From contig CAPNGW010000057.1 of assembly GCA_948665105.1 (NCBI GenBank), forward strand, positions 1 through 10,688: DNA of 10,688 nt, given 5' to 3'. Under the pieces are notes generated by a model, which was given only the letters and a program-made list of their open reading frames with translations, was not told where the DNA came from and did not search any database. The position numbers were made by a program, and so were the translations under genes. Position 1 is the first letter of the stretch, and the number at the start of each line of letters is the position of its first letter. Shown one piece after another: positions 6,646-10,688 of the stretch. The DNA is from an uncultured Lachnospiraceae bacterium (lineage in GTDB: Bacteria > Bacillota > Clostridia > Lachnospirales > Lachnospiraceae).

Positions 6646-8379
6646 ATGAGTGAAGAAAAGAATTTAGACAGCAAAATTGTGAGCACATCTACTTCTTTGG
6701 ACGATGAACAAAGAGTGAAGGTGCTGTCTCCTGGAATGATGGTTGCCAAGCGTTTCTTTCGGAATCGTCTGGCTATGGTGGGTCTTGTAATTATCGTGTG
6801 TATGTTCCTGTTTTCTTTTGTGGGGGGTATGATTACACCCTACGGAGAACGGGAGGTGTTTCGTACCACGGAGACTCAGATTAAGGATTACGCCGGAGCG
6901 GCCAAAATCACGGACTGGCAGTACAGTGTGGTGGAGGGAAAGGATTTTCCGGCTGCCGCCCAGGCAAAGGTAATTCTTGCCATCAATAAGGAAGAGACTT
7001 CCTTTGAGTCCAGGGAGGTGGTTTATGGACTGAACAAAATTGACGATAATCTTTATTACATCGTGCAGGGAGAAGATATTGCCACGGTGACAAGCGTGGG
7101 TGCCAGACATACCTACAAGGAGCTGGAGGAGGGTGTCTTAAACGACAGCATTAAGGCGGCCTATGAGGCGGCTGTTGCAGCCCAGGAGACTGGATTTGAC
7201 GTGGATGGGGTACACTATTCCATTGGAAAGCAGGGACGTGTGGCAACCATTCGTGTGGCGGAGAATCTTGCAGTGGCGTCAAAATACGCCTTTGCGGCGG
7301 CAGAGGCGGACACAGAATTTACTTTTGCCTTTAAGAGTGCCGTATTGAATGCCATGGCAGAGGGAGCGGCCACCGTGGAAGCAGACGGAGTTACTTACCA
7401 GCTGGAGGAAAGCAAGGACGGTTCTGTTGTATCCAGGGACGGCAATATATATGCCATTGTTTCCCACTATACCATATCTCCCGTAATGGAGGGAGTGTTC
7501 CTGACACTGGAATTTCGGGAAGCTGCCCTTAAGGCCATAGAGGACGGAGCGGAGACCTTTACCTTTACAGATGAAGCGGGAAATGAGACTGAATATGTGG
7601 TAAAGCGGAACAATGAACAGTATACCATTCGGTCCAACGTGGAGATTCAGGTCAATGATAAGTATGCCGCGCCCTCCAAGGCCCATCTTTTGGGAACAGA
7701 CGGACACGGGATGGACCTTTTGACACGTTTGATGTTCGGCGGAAGAATTTCTCTGCTGGTGGGATTTGTGGTTGTAATTCTGGAAATTGTTCTGGGCGTG
7801 ATTCTGGGCGGTATCGCCGGCTACTTTGGAGGCTGGGTGGATTCACTGATTATGCGTACTGTGGACGTTTTCTACTGCATCCCCAGTATGCCGCTGTATA
7901 TCATTCTGGGTTCTATCATGGACTTCTGGAAGATAGACCCCCAGTTACGTATTTTTGTATTGTGCGTTATGCTGGGGCTTCTGGGATGGGCCGGAGTTGC
8001 ACGTATGGTGCGGGGACAGATATTATCCCTCAGGGAGCAGGAATTTATGGCTGCGGCCGAGGCGCTGGGAATCAGCACCAAGAGGCGGATTTTTGTTCAT
8101 CTGGTTCCCAATGTCATTCCCCAGCTGATTGTAATTGCCACCATGGGATTGGGCAGCACCATACTGACAGAGGCGACCCTTTCCTACCTGGGACTGGGTG
8201 TAAAATTCCCCTATGCTTCCTGGGGAAATATCATCAACGCAGTAAATGATTCTTATGTTATGACAAACTTCTGGTTTGCATGGATACCGGCAGGTATGTT
8301 GATTCTGTTGACCGTACTTGGATTTAACTTTATCGGTGACGGACTACGCGACGCATTTGACCCGAAGATGAAGAGGTAG
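6646..8379 (+). CDS. oppC: Peptide ABC transporter permease, OppC/DppC family, with large extracytoplasmic insertion
   Basis: A 577-residue second channel subunit, almost double the roughly 300 residues usual for OppC/DppC. Residues 1-41 are cytoplasmic and 42-62 form the first helix, ending in GGMITPYGE, where normal family members have a loop of a few dozen residues. Here about 280 residues (63-345) intervene before the standard HLLGTDGHGMDLLTRL segment (347-362) and the remaining five helices. The EAA loop is intact (EFMAAAEALGISTKRR to about residue 491, VPNVIP at 487-492), as is the C-terminal GDGLRDAFDPKMKR. The insertion contains four degenerate repeats and is predicted to face outside. 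The frame is continuous, with no sign of a frameshift or a gene fused by error. AAGGAG at 6633-6638 and GGAG at 6641-6644 precede the ATG. It is flanked by oppB (14-nt gap) and oppD (8-nt gap), so it belongs to the same operon. Confidence 0.93.
   Translation: MSEEKNLDSKIVSTSTSLDDEQRVKVLSPGMMVAKRFFRNRLAMVGLVIIVCMFLFSFVGGMITPYGEREVFRTTETQIKDYAGAAKITDWQYSVVEGKDFPAAAQAKVILAINKEETSFESREVVYGLNKIDDNLYYIVQGEDIATVTSVGARHTYKELEEGVLNDSIKAAYEAAVAAQETGFDVDGVHYSIGKQGRVATIRVAENLAVASKYAFAAAEADTEFTFAFKSAVLNAMAEGAATVEADGVTYQLEESKDGSVVSRDGNIYAIVSHYTISPVMEGVFLTLEFREAALKAIEDGAETFTFTDEAGNETEYVVKRNNEQYTIRSNVEIQVNDKYAAPSKAHLLGTDGHGMDLLTRLMFGGRISLLVGFVVVILEIVLGVILGGIAGYFGGWVDSLIMRTVDVFYCIPSMPLYIILGSIMDFWKIDPQLRIFVLCVMLGLLGWAGVARMVRGQILSLREQEFMAAAEALGISTKRRIFVHLVPNVIPQLIVIATMGLGSTILTEATLSYLGLGVKFPYASWGNIINAVNDSYVMTNFWFAWIPAGMLILLTVLGFNFIGDGLRDAFDPKMKR
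6943..7653 (+). repeat. Four degenerate protein repeats in the OppC insertion
   Basis: Within residues about 100-336 of OppC, one pattern recurs four times: an Ala-rich helix, then an aromatic/acidic strand ending in Tyr, then a second strand with a Y/T-I pattern. Helices: 103-113 (AAAQAKVILAI), 169-179 (IKAAYEAAVAA), 229-239 (FKSAVLNAMAE), 290-300 (FREAALKAIED). First strands: SFESREVVYGL, GFDVDGVHYSI, TVEADGVTYQL, FTDEAGNETEYVV, with the anchor Tyr at 127, 191, 251 and 317 (periods 64, 60 and 66). Second strands: NLYYIV, VATIRV, NIYAIV, QYTIRS. I see no comparable repetition at DNA level, which suggests old duplications. Unit edges are approximate. Confidence 0.7.
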
Positions 8380-8387
8380 GTGGCAGT

Positions 8388-9557
8388 ATGGGATTATTAG
8401 GAAACAAGAAGAAAGTAAAAAGTGTAAATTACATTTCGGCCAAGGAAGCCAGAAGGATTTCCAAAGAAAACCGTAAAATTACTTCCGAAATCGAGAAAAT
8501 GAGAAATCGCAAAAATATTCCCAGAGAGGAATATGTCACGCAGATGAAGAATCCTGACAATGTGGTGGAGTTTGACAATGTCCACACCTACTTCTATACG
8601 GATATCGGCGTGGTGAAGGCGGTGGACGGCGTAAGCTTTGAGGTGCCCCGGGGAAAGACCGTGGGAATCGTGGGAGAGTCCGGATGCGGGAAATCCGTTA
8701 CCAGCCTGTCCATGATGCAGCTTGTACAGCGCCCCACCGGTCAGACCGTGGAGGGAGAGATTCGTTTCAATATCGGCACCGAGGCATATAATATTGTCAA
8801 GACGCCAATCAAAGAGATGCAGAAGCTTCGGGGCAATCAGATGGCTATGATTTTTCAGGAGCCCATGACAGCCTTGAATCCGGTATTCCGGATTGGCATG
8901 CAGGTGGATGAGGTCATCTCCCTGCACAATGAACAGATGAGCAAGGAGCAGGTGAAGGAGAGGACCATCGAGCTCCTTGAGATGGTGGGAATTGCCAACA
9001 GCACAGGCGTTTACCGCATGTATCCCCACGAGCTGTCCGGTGGTATGCGCCAGCGTGTGATGATTGCCATGGGACTTGCCTGCAATCCCCAGCTGATTGT
9101 GGCAGACGAGCCCACCACGGCTCTGGACGTGACCATTCAGGCGCAGATTCTGGATTTGCTGCGTAATTTAAAGGATAAGATTAACAGCTCCATCATGCTG
9201 ATTACCCATGATTTGGGAGTGATTGCCGAGATGGCCGATTATGTGGTGGTTATGTATGCGGGACGTGTGGTGGAAAAAGGAACCGCACAGGAAATATTTA
9301 AGCATCCCTGCCATCCCTATACCATAGGGCTGATGAATTCAAAGCCTGTGGTGGGCAAGAAGGTGGATAGGCTCTACAGCATACCCGGAAAGGTTCCCAA
9401 TCCCGTAGATATGCCCAACTATTGCTATTTTAAGGATCGGTGTGACCGGTGCGTGGAAGCCTGCAACGGTGCATATCCCCAGGAAATCAGGCTTTCCAAT
9501 ACACATTTTGTGAGCTGTTACCGTTATACAGAAGATGCTGTGAAGGAGGAAAAGTAG
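8388..9557 (+). CDS. oppD: Peptide ABC transporter ATPase, OppD/DppD family
   Basis: A 389-residue cytoplasmic ATPase that powers import together with OppF. Walker A GESGCGKS (96-103), Q-loop Gln157, signature LSGGMRQR (216-223), Walker B LIVADE (236-241) and switch His274 are all intact. The C-terminal oligopeptide-transporter domain starts at HPYTIGL (309-315) and contains Cys346, 352, 355, 359 and 377. Four of these (346, 352, 359, 377) match the Cys positions known to bind a [4Fe-4S] cluster in the mycobacterial OppD. Family members normally begin almost directly at the first beta strand; here about 57 charged residues (Lys/Arg/Glu-rich, likely helical) precede NVVEFDNV. The ATG at 8388 follows GGTAGGTGG overlapping the oppC stop codon, and the 8-nt gap implies translational coupling. 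A later start is not needed. Confidence 0.95.
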   Translation: MGLLGNKKKVKSVNYISAKEARRISKENRKITSEIEKMRNRKNIPREEYVTQMKNPDNVVEFDNVHTYFYTDIGVVKAVDGVSFEVPRGKTVGIVGESGCGKSVTSLSMMQLVQRPTGQTVEGEIRFNIGTEAYNIVKTPIKEMQKLRGNQMAMIFQEPMTALNPVFRIGMQVDEVISLHNEQMSKEQVKERTIELLEMVGIANSTGVYRMYPHELSGGMRQRVMIAMGLACNPQLIVADEPTTALDVTIQAQILDLLRNLKDKINSSIMLITHDLGVIAEMADYVVVMYAGRVVEKGTAQEIFKHPCHPYTIGLMNSKPVVGKKVDRLYSIPGKVPNPVDMPNYCYFKDRCDRCVEACNGAYPQEIRLSNTHFVSCYRYTEDAVKEEK

Positions 9558-9558
9558 A

Positions 9559-10575
9559 ATGTCAAAAGAAACAGAAAATATACAAAAGCCTCTTGAGCAC
9601 AAGGATGAAAATATACTGGAAGTCAGAAACTTAAAGAAATACTTCCCAATTAAGGGAGGAATCGGCAGTAAAAAGGCCACGGTCAAGGCAGTGGACGACG
9701 TGAGCTTTGAGATTCGCAAGGGCAGCACCATGGGGCTGGTGGGAGAGTCTGGCTGTGGGAAATCCACCACCGGACGTACCATTTTAAGGCTCCTTGAGAA
9801 GACGGAGGGAACGGTACTGTTCAATGGTGTCGACGTCAATAGCGTAAGCAAAGCGGAAATGCGTAAGCTTCGTACTAAGATGCAGATTATTTTTCAGGAT
9901 CCTTATTCCTCCCTGTCTCCCCGCCTTCCGGTGGGCGAGATTATCGGGGAAGCGGTGAAGGAGCACAATCTGGTACCCAAGGAGGAGTTCGACGCTTATA
10001 TCACAAAGATTATGAATGCCTGCGGCCTGCAGGAATACCACAAGGACAGGTATCCCCACGAATTTTCCGGTGGACAGCGGCAGAGAATCTGTATCGCCAG
10101 GGCCATTGCATTAAATCCGGACTTTATCGTCTGTGATGAGCCGGTTTCTGCCTTGGACGTGTCCATTCAGGCCCAGGTGATTAACCTGCTTAAGGACCTT
10201 CAGGAGGAGTTTCATCTCACATACCTGTTTATTTCCCATGACCTTTCGGTGGTGGAGCATATTTCCGACACGGTGGGTGTTATGTATCTGGGAGGACTGG
10301 TGGAGACGGGCGCAACGGAGGATATTTTTGCCAATCCTCTGCATCCTTATACCAAGGCTTTGTTCAGCGCCATTCCCATGCCGGATCCGGATTTGAAGAA
10401 GGAGCGGATTATTCTGGAAGGAAATATCCCCTCCCCGGCAAATCCGCCCGCCGGCTGCAAGTTCCACACAAGGTGCTCCGAATGTATGGAAATCTGCAAG
10501 ACACAGGTGCCGGTGGAAAGAGATATGGGCAACGGCCATATGGTGAGGTGCCATCTGTATGATGAAAAAGCCTGA
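9559..10575 (+). CDS. oppF: Peptide ABC transporter ATPase, OppF/DppF family
   Basis: A 338-residue partner ATPase forming the nucleotide-binding heterodimer with OppD. Walker A GESGCGKST (62-70), Q-loop Gln113 in IIFQDPYSSLSPR, signature FSGGQRQR (169-176), Walker B FIVCDE (189-194) and switch His227 are intact. IIFQDPYSSLSPR is typical of the F rather than the D subunit. The C-terminal domain (LHPYTKAL, 261-268) has Cys300, 306, 309, 313 and 331, the same spacing as in OppD, again suiting an iron-sulfur site. The ATG follows the oppD stop by one base, with AAGGAGG (9543-9549) inside the last oppD codons, so translation is coupled. No terminator follows; the next small ORF overlaps its 3' end. 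Confidence 0.96.
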   Translation: MSKETENIQKPLEHKDENILEVRNLKKYFPIKGGIGSKKATVKAVDDVSFEIRKGSTMGLVGESGCGKSTTGRTILRLLEKTEGTVLFNGVDVNSVSKAEMRKLRTKMQIIFQDPYSSLSPRLPVGEIIGEAVKEHNLVPKEEFDAYITKIMNACGLQEYHKDRYPHEFSGGQRQRICIARAIALNPDFIVCDEPVSALDVSIQAQVINLLKDLQEEFHLTYLFISHDLSVVEHISDTVGVMYLGGLVETGATEDIFANPLHPYTKALFSAIPMPDPDLKKERIILEGNIPSPANPPAGCKFHTRCSECMEICKTQVPVERDMGNGHMVRCHLYDEKA

Positions 10576-10688
10576 TTTATTTATGAGCCGCCGGGACCGG
10601 TATATCGAAGAGGTTTTAGAAGCCCAGGAGCGGGAGCTGGAGGAGCTCAGAAGAAAGCGTGCCCAGGAGAGCGGGAAGGCCATAGCGC
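10562..10688 (+). CDS. Start of a small charged ORF, function unknown (runs off the window)
   Basis: Open from ATG 10562 to the end of the window (42 codons seen), overlapping the last 14 nt of oppF in another frame. GAGGTG at 10545-10550 lies 11 nt before this ATG; a second in-frame ATG at 10583 is an alternative start, but with no better ribosome site. The visible protein is very rich in Glu, Arg and Lys (YIEEVLEAQERELEELRRK), so a cytoplasmic coiled coil is likely. The overlap implies co-translation with oppF. I do not recognise it. It could be a short accessory protein or the N-terminus of something longer. Confidence 0.55.
   Translation, partial: MKKPDLFMSRRDRYIEEVLEAQERELEELRRKRAQESGKAIA

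Noticed and set aside
8397..9029. 210-codon open frame on the - strand opposite oppD
   Set aside because: It is antisense to the Walker A and signature regions of a well-supported ATPase, rich in His and Leu as expected from the complement, with no motif of its own.
10111..10683. 190-codon - strand open frame opposite the 3' part of oppF and the following ORF
   Set aside because: It covers a strongly conserved ATPase on the other strand and shows no recognisable motif. The + strand reading explains the DNA better.
1..10688. Mobile elements, CRISPR arrays, tRNA/rRNA genes, riboswitches
   Set aside because: I found no transposase or integrase, no regularly spaced repeats, no cloverleaf-like segments and no leader long enough for a known riboswitch; the longest gap (5390-5644) is explained by hairpins and a promoter.

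Overview
The window looks like a piece of a Firmicutes chromosome, most likely a Lachnospiraceae-type gut clostridium. I infer this from the strong AAGGAGG-type ribosome binding sites, the roughly balanced base composition, the lipoprotein-anchored solute-binding protein and the character of the proteins. The genus cannot be fixed from sequence reading alone. All real genes lie on the + strand.

Layout. (1) 1-539: the C-terminal part of an alpha/beta-hydrolase-fold esterase (GDSAGG nucleophile motif). (2) 672-2342: a cytoplasmic M3-family zinc oligoendopeptidase with its own well-formed extended -10 promoter. (3) 2453-2980: an unrecognised four-helix membrane protein with another well-formed promoter. 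(4) 3035-5389: a very large family-5 (OppA/DppA-like) peptide-binding lipoprotein, 54 nt downstream of the membrane protein. (5) 5390-5644: a 255-nt gap with two strong tandem hairpin terminators, then a probable new promoter. (6) 5645-10575: a tight operon of two permeases and two ATPases (OppB, OppC, OppD, OppF order; Dpp-like is equally possible). (7) 10562-end: the start of a small charged, probably coiled-coil ORF overlapping the end of oppF.

How the genes work together: the lipoprotein captures peptides outside the cell, OppB/OppC form the channel, OppD/OppF power it, and the M3 peptidase next door can cut the imported oligopeptides. The two terminators should make the binding protein transcript separate from that of the membrane and ATPase subunits, with only partial coupling by read-through.

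The system is basically a classical peptide importer, but it has unusual parts. OppC carries a roughly 280-residue extracytoplasmic insertion right after its first membrane helix, built from four degenerate repeats of about 60-66 residues. The binding protein carries an insertion of about 140 residues in its N-terminal lobe. OppD has a charged N-terminal extension of about 57 residues. Both ATPases share an identical five-cysteine pattern at the C-terminus. The binding protein gene also has a run of ten G in the linker after the lipobox. The paired insertions in OppA and OppC are the best candidate here for something not well described.
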